A DNA stretch of 64,000 nucleotides from Lentibacillus cibarius (GTDB lineage Bacteria; Bacillota; Bacilli; Bacillales; Amphibacillaceae). The DNA is taken from assembly GCF_005887555.1 (NCBI RefSeq), contig NZ_VCIA01000001.1, positions 1,302,001 to 1,366,000 on the forward strand, read 5' to 3'. Below the pieces are notes generated by a model. It did not search any database and was not told where the DNA came from. It worked only from the letters and a program-made list of their open reading frames with translations. Positions 16,082 to 25,597 of this stretch are shown in pieces. The translations under genes were made by a program, and so were the position numbers. Each line of letters opens with the position of its first letter. Position 1 is the first letter of the stretch.

Positions 16082-17149
16082 CTATTTTGTGAGGAGGGAT
16101 CGGATGCTGTTGAGGAGTGGTTGTTGGCCTTTTTTGACGACGCCGGCGAGTTCGGCGATGATTTGGATGCCGAGGAGGACGGCGCCTAGGATTAGGACGG
16201 ATGCTTTTAGGGTGGCTCCGTTGAACACGATGGCCATGATTCCGAAAAAAATACTGAATCCGTAAATGATCAGGACGGACGTGCGGTGGCTGTAGCCCAT
16301 TGCCATCAGTCTATAATGGATATGACCTTTATCCGCCATGCCGATGCTTTGTTTATTCATGAGGCGGCGTACAATAGCAAAGATCGTATCAAACATCGGT
16401 ACGGCGATCACGACGATTGGAATAATGAAACTGAAAAAAGCGATATTTTTAAATAAGCCAAGAATCGAGACGACAGCAATCGCATAACCGAGAAACAATG
16501 CACCGGTATCGCCCATGAAAATGGTTGCCGGATAAAAGTTATGAAATAAAAATCCAATACAACTGCCTATAAGGACAAGCGTCAAGTAAACGACAATCAG
16601 CCGCTCATCCGCAATAGCCATTATAAAAATACTAATCAGTGCAATGGTCGATACCCCTGCTGCCAGACCGTCCAAGCCGTCAATCAGATTGATGGCATTC
16701 GTAACGGCAAGAATCCAAATAATGGTAATCACGACGCTATTCATGTCCCCAAAATAAATGATTCCGAAAAACGGGAGCGTGATTTTATCAATGAGCAAGC
16801 CGGATGCGACCACGGTTATGGCGGCAAGCACTTGTCCGAGAAGTTTCATGATTGGTTTGAGTTCCAAGAGATCATCAAGCATACCCGTCGCCATCATGAT
16901 CACCCCTCCTAGCAGGATCGCTGCCAGCTGCGGGTGCTCAGGCCGAATGATGAGCAGACCTGCCACAGCGCCAATCAAGATGGCCAAGCCGCCCATACTC
17001 GTTTTGATTCCTTTATGTGTTTTTCGCTGCTGGTCGGGTTTGTCCACTGCACCAAGCGAAATCGCTAGCCGTTTAACTAATGGTGTACTAAAAAATGAAA
17101 CAGCCAGCGATACAACAAACGCGGCAACCAGCACGATAACATTCATCAT
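16082..17149 (-). CDS. tagO: undecaprenyl-phosphate GlcNAc-1-phosphate transferase
   Basis: About 355 residues with some ten membrane helices. Signatures of the MraY/WecA/TagO family: DKPDQQRKTHKG, the Mg-binding DDLLELKP, TNAINLIDGLDGLAAG, MGDTGALFLGY and the HIH motif in GHIHYRLMAMG. It starts wall-polymer synthesis by putting GlcNAc-1-P on undecaprenyl phosphate at the membrane. The start is chosen at ATG 17149, the first ATG after AGGTG; a TTG at 17173 is less likely. With LCP ligases, TagD and CsaB nearby it probably begins both teichoic acid and the SLH-binding polymer. Confidence 0.92.
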   Translation of the reverse strand: MMNVIVLVAAFVVSLAVSFFSTPLVKRLAISLGAVDKPDQQRKTHKGIKTSMGGLAILIGAVAGLLIIRPEHPQLAAILLGGVIMMATGMLDDLLELKPIMKLLGQVLAAITVVASGLLIDKITLPFFGIIYFGDMNSVVITIIWILAVTNAINLIDGLDGLAAGVSTIALISIFIMAIADERLIVVYLTLVLIGSCIGFLFHNFYPATIFMGDTGALFLGYAIAVVSILGLFKNIAFFSFIIPIVVIAVPMFDTIFAIVRRLMNKQSIGMADKGHIHYRLMAMGYSHRTSVLIIYGFSIFFGIMAIVFNGATLKASVLILGAVLLGIQIIAELAGVVKKGQQPLLNSIRSLLTK

Positions 17150-17269
17150 TGTCAACACCTGCTTTTTAATCAAAGGAGCCTTTTCGCTTTAGGTATTCCC
17201 AAAACCGTTATGCGTATGAATTTCCATCGGCATGAATTTAAATTCCTTGCCGCGCGCATCTTCTTTTAG

Positions 17270-18742
17270 TCATCCGCGCTTCATTCCGCCGCTCCATTTC
17301 AACCCGAGCAGAACCAACATTCCTGTCACGCCACCACCGATAACGAGCGACCATACATGACTGTCAATCGGAACCAAAGACGTACAGTAAATCAAAACCG
17401 CTGCTCCACCGACGAAGCTAGCCAATTTCCCGATCCCGCGCCATGAACTGACCACTAGACCGAGCTTATGTTTCGCAGCCGCCAGCAAAAGCAGCATATT
17501 GACGATGGAGGCGACAACGGTTCCCAAGGCAATCGCCTGTGCACCGAGGTCATCTATCAACAGCGTAATGACGAGGATGTTGACGCCAAAAACAGACAGG
17601 ACATTCATCCCAATCGGCAGGTAGGCATTTTCCCTTGCATAGAAAAACCGTGTCACGTACGTATTCAGCGCAAGGGCGAAAATGCCGAATGAGAATACTT
17701 GCAGCAGTGGATACGTCGCGTTTGTCGATTGCGCGTCAAAATGGCCGTACTCAAAAATAAACGCAATGATATCTTTGGCATACATAAAGATAAAGACAGT
17801 AGCCGGCAAAAGCAAGGTGCAGGGCATGTGAAAGCCTTGTTGATAGGCTTTCGTCAGTTTTTGCGCGTCTCCGTCATTCACGGCTTTAGCAAGCATGGGA
17901 TAAATCACTGTCGTAACACTTGTCATTAACACTGCCTGTGGAAATTGCGTCATTTTCGACGCGTAGTTCATCGCGGCAATCACGCCTTCGCTCAAATCCG
18001 CCGCATAGATCCGCTGAATGATAAAATAAAATTGAATCGTGGCACCGCCGAAAATGATTGGGAGTGCCATTTTGACAAACCGCGTGATCTCCGGCATGGG
18101 CACAAGCCGAATCCGAAAAGGCATGATCGCTTGTTTCCGTATGTACGTGACGAGGAAGGCCAGCATGAAAAACGAACCCAACAATGCGCCGAGCCCATAA
18201 GCGTATGCCGACATGATTGAAGTTAGTCCGAATCCGATGATTAAAAACACCGCATTAAAAATGAGCGTAGACATGGCGGTTAGCCGGAAGTTGTTGTGCA
18301 CATTATGCAACCCGCTCAGAGCCATCGCCAGTGCCAGGAAGAACGTGGCCGGCGCCATTAAGACAAACAAGTTGCTCGTCAGCGCCATTGCTTCCGAAGA
18401 CAGTCCGCCAAAAAACAAGTTCATCCAAAATTCCGGTATAAAGACAAACAGGATGGTTAATACGCCGATAATGATGCCAAGCCCGGTCAGTACCGTCTGG
18501 ACAAATGTGTGTTTGTTTGAGTCAGCAGTTTTACTGTAGACGGATATGAACGCCGTCGTAATCGCCCCGCCGACAACAATATAAACGAAATTCGGAATGG
18601 TGAACGCCGTAATAATACTGTCAGCCTCGTAGCCTGTCCCGTACTGATAACCAATGATCACTTCCCGGGCAAACCCGAGCAGCCGGGCGATAACATTGAT
18701 TAGGGCAACCGTCCCGAGCAGTTTCAGAAATGTACGTTTCAT
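17270..18742 (-). CDS. murJ: MurJ/MviN-type lipid flippase
   Basis: 490 residues with about 14 hydrophobic helices. The start MKRTFLKLLGTVALINVIAR followed by LLGFAREV is typical of MurJ, and Arg-rich cavity positions are visible (GFARE, and TRFFYARENAYLP later). It moves undecaprenyl-linked wall precursors across the membrane. It overlaps the csaB-fusion stop by 4 nt (ATGA), showing one operon with that gene. In this context it could flip the lipid-linked SLH-binding polymer rather than, or besides, lipid II; that is inference. Confidence 0.88.
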   Translation of the reverse strand: MKRTFLKLLGTVALINVIARLLGFAREVIIGYQYGTGYEADSIITAFTIPNFVYIVVGGAITTAFISVYSKTADSNKHTFVQTVLTGLGIIIGVLTILFVFIPEFWMNLFFGGLSSEAMALTSNLFVLMAPATFFLALAMALSGLHNVHNNFRLTAMSTLIFNAVFLIIGFGLTSIMSAYAYGLGALLGSFFMLAFLVTYIRKQAIMPFRIRLVPMPEITRFVKMALPIIFGGATIQFYFIIQRIYAADLSEGVIAAMNYASKMTQFPQAVLMTSVTTVIYPMLAKAVNDGDAQKLTKAYQQGFHMPCTLLLPATVFIFMYAKDIIAFIFEYGHFDAQSTNATYPLLQVFSFGIFALALNTYVTRFFYARENAYLPIGMNVLSVFGVNILVITLLIDDLGAQAIALGTVVASIVNMLLLLAAAKHKLGLVVSSWRGIGKLASFVGGAAVLIYCTSLVPIDSHVWSLVIGGGVTGMLVLLGLKWSGGMKRG

Positions 18743-20988
18743 GAGCGGCTGCCCTCTTTTGAAAGTCCATACAGCGCGATGACGTCCTGTATCAGTTTTT
18801 CCTGATCATTTGCCGCTGCTTTTTCCAGTCCATTGGCAATTAACCGGGATCGTGTGCGTTCGTCGGCTAGCACGTCGTCTATTTTCGCAGCTAAATCATC
18901 CGAATCGTGTGGCGCGGCCAGCATGCCGGCGTCGTTTGCGAGCAAATAACTGAGACCGCCGACATCGGTTCCGACAACAGGCAAACGGCATGCCATCGCC
19001 TCTAACGCCACGAGTCCAAAGCCCTCGATATGAGACGGCAGCACAAATACATCAGCAGCGGCCATCCAGTCGGCTACCTGCTCCTGTGGCATGGCATCAT
19101 GGATATGGATTCCTGCGCGCTTTTTCGCCTGTTGTTTTAAGTTGGCAAAATAGCTCGCGTCCTTCGCCTCCCCTATTAGATGCAGCGACACGTCGTCATG
19201 GCGGTCCCGGACGATATCGTATGCATCGACTAAGTCATCCAACCCTTTGGCACGGATCAGATTCCCGACAAATAATAACACTTTTTCATCCGCTGGCAGA
19301 TCAAGTCGTTGCCTGGCGTCCATTTTATCCTGTTCGTGGAATACAGACCGGTTGACCCCCATATTAATGACGGAAATTTTCCCGGCATCAATGGAAAAAG
19401 CAGCCAGCATCTCTGCGCGGAGTCGCTCACCAACGACGATAATCTCATCCGCTTCTTCCAGTATTTTCTTCGTCCATGATTGCACACGCTCGCTCTTCTT
19501 GCTCATCTGGTCGATATCACCGCCGTGTGAAGTGACGACCAACCGCTTGCCGAGCAACTTTTTGTACAATAAACCGACTAGCCCTGTCGGAAATATGTAA
19601 TGCGCGTGTACGGTGTGGTAATGTTTTCCCTGCGTCAATAAATTCAACATGCTTTGCAAGAGAAAGCTACCATATTTTTTCACCAGCAGCAGTTTACCTT
19701 TGCGTGGATCGTCAATCGCCAGCACATCAACGTCCAACCCTTTCGATCGAAGCAGTTCCACTTGATTTTTGACAAAAATACCGAACGTTTTCGACCGGCC
19801 GGATGGATACATATTACTTAGCACGAGCAGCTTTTCCTTATTATTCTCAAACGTCTGCCTGATTAGTCCCATACCCCTGTCCGACATCTGTTTCATGTTG
19901 GTGGCAACGGCTTGAAAACGGTCTAGTGTCGCCGGCCAATCCCGGTTCATCGAGCGATACGCTTGGGCAAAAAAGGCATCATCCGCATTAAGATTGCTAA
20001 TCGGGACTGTATACTCACCACAGCCAACCATGTCCATAAAATCCTGCACTTTATGATGGTAAGATACGGCAATAACCGGTATGTGGGACACGAGCGCCAA
20101 AATAAGCGAGTGCAGCCTGGTACCGATCACCAGATCCTGCTCGCTTGCATATTGGGTGATCTCCTGATGATTCATGCTCTTCTCCTGCATCGTAGAACGC
20201 CCGCTGTACGCCATTTTGTCCCTAATGGCCTCTGCTACTTGCAAATCCTGTGGGTACTTCGTTGCAAAAAAATTCACCGTTGCATCGGGATGTTCAGCAA
20301 GCAGTGTGTCCAAATTGCGAGCCATCCCTGTTATGTAATCGTCATACTTGGCCATATCTTCTTCCGGCCAATAGCTGCGGTGATGGTACGGGACCGCTGT
20401 CACTCCAATCTGCAAACCATTTGTATTGCGCTCGGTTTCAGCCGGTTGACGCACTTGAAACGCAGGGTCACCGATGACATGAATAGCGGATTTGACACCG
20501 ATGGATTCCAGCAGTTTTTTCGATTTCGGATCTCGGACCGTTACCAGCTTAGCCAGATGGGCGAGTGACCGGAGAATCGTCTTGCCGATTTTTGTGAGAA
20601 TCGGACCTGCACCGACGCCATACAGCACAACCGGCGTCCCGGATAACTTGGCAAGCCAGCCGTACATACCAAACAGGAATGCTTCACGACCGTACAGATC
20701 CATGAAAATACCGCCGCCGCCAATCAGCAGCAAATCCAGCTTGCGGATGATCGAACGGTTCTTCCGCATCGTGCCCAGCATCGTCGTCAGCGAACTCTTG
20801 TTTTTGTAATAAAGCTTGACCGACTGCACCCCATACTTCGCTGCTGTCTGTTCCGGTTGATTGGAAAAGACGATCATCTCATCCCGGCTGACGTGGTGGG
20901 TGGCTTCCAGCTGCAGTAAAATCCCCTCAAGAATTGCCTCGTCACCCTGGTTATTATTTCCATAATTGCCTACAATCCCGATTGCCAT
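18739..20988 (-). CDS. csaB: CsaB pyruvyl transferase fused to a GT4 glycosyltransferase
   Basis: 749 residues with two enzymes in one chain. Residues 1-365 are a CsaB-type polysaccharide pyruvyl transferase (GIVGNYGNNNQGDEAILEGI, GGGGIFMDLYG, GTRLHSLILAL, AVSYHHKVQDFM). CsaB adds a ketal pyruvate to the wall polymer that SLH domains bind. Residues about 375-745 are a GT-B glycosyltransferase (LVLSNMYPSGRSKTFGIFV, VVTSHGGDID, LFVGNLIRAKGLDDLV, and the GT4 E-x7-E block HIEGFGLVALEAMA). There is no stop or frame change between them. AGAAGG precedes the ATG. The glycosyltransferase half may extend the same polymer that the first half pyruvylates (inference). The SLH cargo downstream supports the role. 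Confidence 0.88.
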   Translation of the reverse strand: MAIGIVGNYGNNNQGDEAILEGILLQLEATHHVSRDEMIVFSNQPEQTAAKYGVQSVKLYYKNKSSLTTMLGTMRKNRSIIRKLDLLLIGGGGIFMDLYGREAFLFGMYGWLAKLSGTPVVLYGVGAGPILTKIGKTILRSLAHLAKLVTVRDPKSKKLLESIGVKSAIHVIGDPAFQVRQPAETERNTNGLQIGVTAVPYHHRSYWPEEDMAKYDDYITGMARNLDTLLAEHPDATVNFFATKYPQDLQVAEAIRDKMAYSGRSTMQEKSMNHQEITQYASEQDLVIGTRLHSLILALVSHIPVIAVSYHHKVQDFMDMVGCGEYTVPISNLNADDAFFAQAYRSMNRDWPATLDRFQAVATNMKQMSDRGMGLIRQTFENNKEKLLVLSNMYPSGRSKTFGIFVKNQVELLRSKGLDVDVLAIDDPRKGKLLLVKKYGSFLLQSMLNLLTQGKHYHTVHAHYIFPTGLVGLLYKKLLGKRLVVTSHGGDIDQMSKKSERVQSWTKKILEEADEIIVVGERLRAEMLAAFSIDAGKISVINMGVNRSVFHEQDKMDARQRLDLPADEKVLLFVGNLIRAKGLDDLVDAYDIVRDRHDDVSLHLIGEAKDASYFANLKQQAKKRAGIHIHDAMPQEQVADWMAAADVFVLPSHIEGFGLVALEAMACRLPVVGTDVGGLSYLLANDAGMLAAPHDSDDLAAKIDDVLADERTRSRLIANGLEKAAANDQEKLIQDVIALYGLSKEGSRS

Positions 20989-21188
20989 CTATATTCAATC
21001 CTTCTCATCATTTTCACTAGGCTTATACGTCGTAATCCATTCTTTCATTTTAACACGAAACGCGCTGGATAAGAAATAAACATCCCCGTTTCCGCTAGAA
21101 AAACTTGGCTTTCCACAAGATTTTTCATTTTACTCATTCAACTTTCGAAGCGTGAAGTGAACACATAAAACTAGAAGGAGTGAAGAAA

Positions 21189-21212
21189 GTGGATATGTAC
21201 TACGCTGGTTGA
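21189..21212 (+). other. possible seven-codon peptide, purpose unknown
   Basis: GTGGATATGTACTACGCTGG followed by TTGA reads MDMYYAG and stops, with AAGGAGTG at a good distance upstream. It is far too short to judge. The stretch 20989-22011 otherwise holds only the pair of large repeats at 21290-21735 and the secA2 promoter. Confidence 0.2.
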
Positions 21213-21289
21213 CTTTTTGGGTGAATGGTTCGTTGTTTTATCATCATATTTGAAATATAATGCGCGTCACTTTGTATAAATGTTAAACC

Positions 21290-21735
21290 ACCGCTGCGGA
21301 AATACACTACGCTTTCCGTGGGCAGCTGATGAGCCTCCTCGTGCTGGGTGCTCGTCGTGTTGGAAGTGATTTCAGTGATGCAGCACTCCTCGCAACTCGT
21401 AGCTTATTCGGTAGAGGTAATGCTCGTTGCACTGCGGGGTCTCATTTAGGCTTTTGCTTCGACGAACACGACGGTCTAGTGTCGGCGTTGGTCACAGGAC
21501 GTGACCGAATCTAGCCGACCCACAGGAGTCTCCGTGTATTTCCTCCGCTGTTTTTATTGATTGAAGCAGGAATCGTGACAGAAAAACGAGTAGCACCACT
21601 TCACTAGTCCGGGTGAGCGGAGGGCGGTGACTCCTGCGGGAACAGCACGTGTCCGAAGACCCCGCAGGAAGCGGTTTTCTTCCGAGGAGGCTGAGGCCGT
21701 GCCCGCGGAAAGCATCCGCCCAGAGCGATCCCGGA
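21290..21735. repeat. pair of convergent GC-rich Bacillaceae-type intergenic repeats
   Basis: The left copy (about 21293-21545) begins GCGGAAATACACTACGCTTTCC and ends CCCACAGGAGTCTCCGTG..TTCCTCCGCT. The right copy (about 21606-21715) begins GCGGAGGGCGGTGACTCCTGCGGG and ends GCCCGCGGAAAGC. The copies are inverted relative to each other, so long hairpins are possible. Elements with these GGAAAGC/ACTCCTGTGGG ends are widespread between genes in alkaliphilic and halophilic Bacillaceae (from memory). No believable gene is inside. Confidence 0.6.
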
Positions 21736-21962
21736 CGGTGGACGAAAAGTCGGCCGGATTATAGGAAATATTTGAATAATTACGACGCATTATATATCTT
21801 TTATGTACAAAAATAACCGTTCAGCATACAACTTTTATATTGATCAAGGTTGCAGGGGAACAGTTAGATGTGTTTTGAGTTTACCTCAGTTAGCCAACGG
21901 AGAAATTCGAAGTGTCATTTTTACCGGATGTCGTAAATAATCATGCTAACTACCTATATTCA

Positions 21963-21971
21963 TGTTATAAT
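21963..21971 (+). promoter_or_regulatory. extended -10 promoter of secA2
   Basis: TGTTATAAT is an extended -10 element 41 nt before the secA2 ATG; no clear -35 box is seen, which fits the extended type. AAGGAG follows at 21994-21999. Confidence 0.5.
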
Positions 21972-22011
21972 GAACGATGTGATTACTATAACTAAGGAGT
22001 AACGAATAGTC

Positions 22012-24396
22012 ATGCAATTGCTCAAAAAAAATCGAAACCAATCGAAAAATAATCGTGCACTTAAAAGATATTATAAAATGCTTGATAAAATAAATCGACT
22101 CGAAAAAGATGTCGAACACTTGACGGATGACGCACTGCAGGAAAAAACGAACGAGTTCCGAAACCGACTGCAGCAGAAAGAAACGATTTATGATTTGGCG
22201 CCGGAAGCATTTGCGGTCGTGCGGGAGACATCCCGGCGTGTGCTCGGCCTGCGTCATTATGATGTGCAAATCATTGGCGGGCTTGTCCTGCTTGATAATA
22301 ACATTTCCGAGATGGCTACAGGGGAAGGAAAAACCCTTGTCGCGTCCTTACCGACCTATCTTGTCGCCCTGGAAGGCAAAGGGGTACACATTATTACCGT
22401 CAACGAATATCTTGCCCGCCGTGACAAAGAATTGATTGGCCAAATCCATGAATTTCTCGGTCTGAATGTCGGGTTGAATGTCGGCGGATTGAGCCCTGCC
22501 GAGAAACAAGCAGCCTATCATTGTGACATCACATATGGTGTCGGCAATGAATTCGGTTTTGACTTTTTGCGGGATAACACCGTGCAGGCGCTATCGCAAA
22601 AAGTGCAGCGCCCGTTTCATTATGCCATTATCGATGAGGTCGACAGTGTACTGATTGATGAGGCGAAAACACCGTTGATTATTGCCGGCAAGGATAAGCC
22701 GAGCGACCGGCTGTATGATGTCTGTGCCCGTGTGATTAAAGGATTGAAAGAGGATGAGGATTTCACCTTTGACCTCGAGTTGAAAACGGTCAATTTCACG
22801 GAAAAAGGGATGAGTCGTTGCGAAAAAGTTTTCGGTATTGATAACTTATTCGACTTGGAACACAGCTCTCTTTTCCATTCACTACTGCAGGCACTCCGGG
22901 CGCGCATGCTGTTTGAACGCGACGTTGATTATATTGTCGAACAAGGGGAAGTGAAACTGATCGACATGAATACCGGCCGTGTGATGGAAGGTCGCAGTCT
23001 CAGTGACGGACTGCATCAGGCGATTGAGTCAAAAGAAGGACTCGTCAACACGGAAGAAAATAAAACCCATGCCTCTATCACCGTGCAGAATTACTACCGG
23101 ATGTATCCGAAACTTGCCGGTATGACCGGTACCGCGAAAACGGAGGAAACCGAGCTGAACAAAGTTTATGGTATGCAAGTTGTCAGCATCCCGACGAACA
23201 AGCCGAACCAGCGCGTCGACATGCCGGATATGGTGTTTATGACGAAAGAACAGAAATATGAACAGCTTGTCAAGGAAGTGCGGAAGCGTCATGACAAAGG
23301 ACAGCCGATTTTAATCGGAACAACCTCTGTCCGCCAGTCCGAGCTCGTAGCCGAATACTTGGACAAGCAGCACATTCAATATGAATTGCTGAACGCGAAA
23401 AGTGTCGAACAGGAAGCCCACCTCATCGCCATGGCTGGGCAAAAGGGACAAATTACGATTGCCACGAATATGGCCGGGCGCGGTACCGACATTATGCTCG
23501 GGGAAGGCGTTGCTGAGCTCGGCGGCCTGCACGTCATCGGCACAGAGCGTAACGAAAGCCGCCGCATTGACAACCAGCTGAAAGGACGCTCCGCACGTCA
23601 GGGAGATCCGGGCTCGACGCAGTTTATTATCTCACTGGAAGATTACCTGTTCATCCGGTTTGCTTCCGATGAATTGGAACGTGTTAAGCCGAAGCTGAAA
23701 GAGGGCAAAAACGGGCTCATTAAATCCGACAACGTCCATAAATTTGTCGATACAGCACAGAAAATTAGCGAAGGCATGGGCTATCAATTCCGTGAATTCA
23801 ATTTGAACTTGGAAGACGTCATCAATGATCAGCGCAAAGTCACCTATGAGCTCAGGGACCACCTACTGGAAGCCGACAACCCAATCGCCTTTATCACCCG
23901 GCAAATTGCTGATTTACCTGATCAATTCGTCGATAGCTATTGCCAGTCGGACGTACCGAATGACTGGGACTTAGCCGGAATGGAGCAGGCACTGAATGCC
24001 ATTTTGCTTACAGAAGTCACATTCGGTGAAACAGAATTTGAAACGGTGGATGAGATCAAAGCCTATATCCAGCCAGCCGTCGATGGGCACAAAGAGCAGC
24101 TTCAGTCATTGGAAGAAAACGAGCAACTGCAAAAAGCAAGTCGTGCACAAGGGTTGTTTGTCATCGATACAGTGTGGAAAAAGCACTTGGACCGAATGAA
24201 CCAGCTCAAAGAAGGCATTGGCATGCGGCAATACCAGCAAGAAAATCCGCTCGATCTCTTTAAAAAAGAAGGCTACCGGCTTTTCGAGGAATCCTATCAC
24301 GAAATAACGTACCAGTTTGCATCCCGTTTAAAACAGCTGATCGAGAAAGTGCGGGAACAGCAAAAAGCAGATACCAAAGCGAGAAAGGAAGATTAA
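22012..24396 (+). CDS. secA2: accessory Sec translocase ATPase SecA2
   Basis: 794 residues, about 45 shorter than housekeeping SecA. Walker A is MATGEGKTLVASLP near residue 105, the DEAD-like Walker B IIDEVDSVLIDEAKTPL near 210, and the second motor domain carries TNMAGRGTDIMLGEGV. The C-terminal CxCxSGKKYKxCC zinc tail of SecA1 is missing; the chain ends in a charged helix. SecA2 proteins drive export of selected cargo; in B. anthracis SecA2 with SlaP exports the S-layer proteins. The neighbour slaP and the run of SLH genes make the same job likely here. The slaP ATG follows its stop directly. Confidence 0.93.
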   Translation: MQLLKKNRNQSKNNRALKRYYKMLDKINRLEKDVEHLTDDALQEKTNEFRNRLQQKETIYDLAPEAFAVVRETSRRVLGLRHYDVQIIGGLVLLDNNISEMATGEGKTLVASLPTYLVALEGKGVHIITVNEYLARRDKELIGQIHEFLGLNVGLNVGGLSPAEKQAAYHCDITYGVGNEFGFDFLRDNTVQALSQKVQRPFHYAIIDEVDSVLIDEAKTPLIIAGKDKPSDRLYDVCARVIKGLKEDEDFTFDLELKTVNFTEKGMSRCEKVFGIDNLFDLEHSSLFHSLLQALRARMLFERDVDYIVEQGEVKLIDMNTGRVMEGRSLSDGLHQAIESKEGLVNTEENKTHASITVQNYYRMYPKLAGMTGTAKTEETELNKVYGMQVVSIPTNKPNQRVDMPDMVFMTKEQKYEQLVKEVRKRHDKGQPILIGTTSVRQSELVAEYLDKQHIQYELLNAKSVEQEAHLIAMAGQKGQITIATNMAGRGTDIMLGEGVAELGGLHVIGTERNESRRIDNQLKGRSARQGDPGSTQFIISLEDYLFIRFASDELERVKPKLKEGKNGLIKSDNVHKFVDTAQKISEGMGYQFREFNLNLEDVINDQRKVTYELRDHLLEADNPIAFITRQIADLPDQFVDSYCQSDVPNDWDLAGMEQALNAILLTEVTFGETEFETVDEIKAYIQPAVDGHKEQLQSLEENEQLQKASRAQGLFVIDTVWKKHLDRMNQLKEGIGMRQYQQENPLDLFKKEGYRLFEESYHEITYQFASRLKQLIEKVREQQKADTKARKED

Positions 24397-25272
24397 ATGT
24401 TTGGCTTTGCGAAAAAGAAAAAGAACGATACAAATGAGGCAGTCGACGCTAACGAATACTTGGAATCTGCCCCGGAAGCAGACGATCAGGACAGCTTGGA
24501 AACCGAATTATCCATACCGAACGACTGGAACGTTCCTAATGAAGACCGTTACGTGTACGCGTTCCATAATAATGAAAGCCCAAAACTCAAGCAAAACCAG
24601 ATTTCCATCTATGGTATGGAACTATCCAAGCTGAAAAACAACAGCTTCGTCGCGACCGGACTGATCCGTAATACCGTCCAAAAGTCCATCAAATTTGGAC
24701 CAACAACCATTTTATTGCTCGGTCCTGATAAGGAGGTCATCGCCAAGAAAGAATTTGACCTCAGCCGGCTCGGCGACATCCCGGCAAATGGTGCACGCCC
24801 GTGGAAGTTCACCTTCCCGACGCAGGATATTGTAAAGGATATGGACACACCACACGAATGGTCACTAGCCTTCGAACTAAAGAAAAAGCATCGGCTCGAC
24901 CTTGAGGAATCATGGGAACAATCCATTGCAGATGAAACAAAAGCAAACTTGGAAAAAATTGTCCAAAATGCCCAGCCACTCAAACCTGGCGAAATGAACT
25001 TTATGGGACTTAGTGCAAAACGTCAAGACGATGGCGGACTCGCCGTCACCATCTTAATTCGCAACGGCTCCGATAAAAACGTGAACCTCGAGCAAGTACC
25101 ACTCGGCTTCAAAGACGCCAGTGACGAGGAAATCGCCAGAGGAAGCTTTAAACTGGGAAATTTCACCATCAAATCCAACACAAGCAAACCATGGACATTT
25201 ATATTCCCAGCCTCCATGATCAAACAAGAAGAAATCGACCTATCAAGATGGAAAGTATACCCCATCCAATAA
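24397..25272 (+). CDS. slaP: accessory Sec S-layer assembly protein (two SLAP domains)
   Basis: 291 residues with no signal peptide or membrane helix, so it is cytoplasmic. A basic/acidic leader (1-35) precedes two related SLAP modules, about 45-155 and 165-290. Both have the pattern of a strand block, RN..(V/N) and a closing PW(K/T)F.FP: ARPWKFTFPTQDIV in the first and SKPWTFIFPASMIK in the second. Its ATG follows the secA2 stop with no gap. In B. anthracis SlaP promotes SecA2-dependent secretion of S-layer proteins. The recognition rests on the SLAP repeats and position; the sequence itself is fast-evolving. Confidence 0.85.
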   Translation: MFGFAKKKKNDTNEAVDANEYLESAPEADDQDSLETELSIPNDWNVPNEDRYVYAFHNNESPKLKQNQISIYGMELSKLKNNSFVATGLIRNTVQKSIKFGPTTILLLGPDKEVIAKKEFDLSRLGDIPANGARPWKFTFPTQDIVKDMDTPHEWSLAFELKKKHRLDLEESWEQSIADETKANLEKIVQNAQPLKPGEMNFMGLSAKRQDDGGLAVTILIRNGSDKNVNLEQVPLGFKDASDEEIARGSFKLGNFTIKSNTSKPWTFIFPASMIKQEEIDLSRWKVYPIQ

Positions 25273-25274
25273 CG

Positions 25275-25310
25275 AAAAAAACTATTGCCAAACCCGGCAA
25301 TAGTTTTTTT
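25275..25310 (+). terminator. terminator of secA2-slaP
   Basis: Stem AAAAACTATTGCC / GGCAATAGTTTTT, 5-nt loop, T-run. Confidence 0.88.
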
Positions 25311-25320
25311 ACTGCGGGCG

Positions 25321-25438
25321 GTGGACCGCGGGGACAGGAACGCTGGGCCACTCGGGTGCGGGCGGTGGTCCGCGGGGACAGGAACATTGGGCTACTCGGG
25401 TGCGGGTGGTCCAGAGGGACAGGAACGCTGGGCCACTG
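25321..25438. repeat. three GGTCC/GGGGACAGG repeat units in tandem
   Basis: GTGGACCGCGGGGACAGGAA, GTGGTCCGCGGGGACAGGAA and GTGGTCCAGAGGGACAGGAA are each followed by a GGGC(C/T)ACT(C/G) end and linked by CGGGTGCGGG. Confidence 0.75.
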
Positions 25439-25471
25439 CGATTGGGATCCGTTGATGTGCAGCTCCGTGAC

Positions 25472-25575
25472 ATTCAGCGATTTTCCGGTGATATTCAGCG
25501 ATTTTCACGCGTAATTCAGCGATTTTTCGAAAATATTCAGCGGTTTTCACGAGGTATTCAGCGATTTTTCCCGCG
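25472..25575. repeat. five-copy 21-nt tandem repeat ATTCAGCGATTTTC
   Basis: ATTCAGCG(A/G)TTTT(C/T) appears five times at exact 21-nt steps with variable 7-nt linkers. The fixed spacing equals two DNA helical turns. Because 21 is a multiple of three, all frames stay open and give false reading frames. Confidence 0.8.
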
Positions 25576-25597
25576 CAATGTTCTCCTGAAAGCATAC

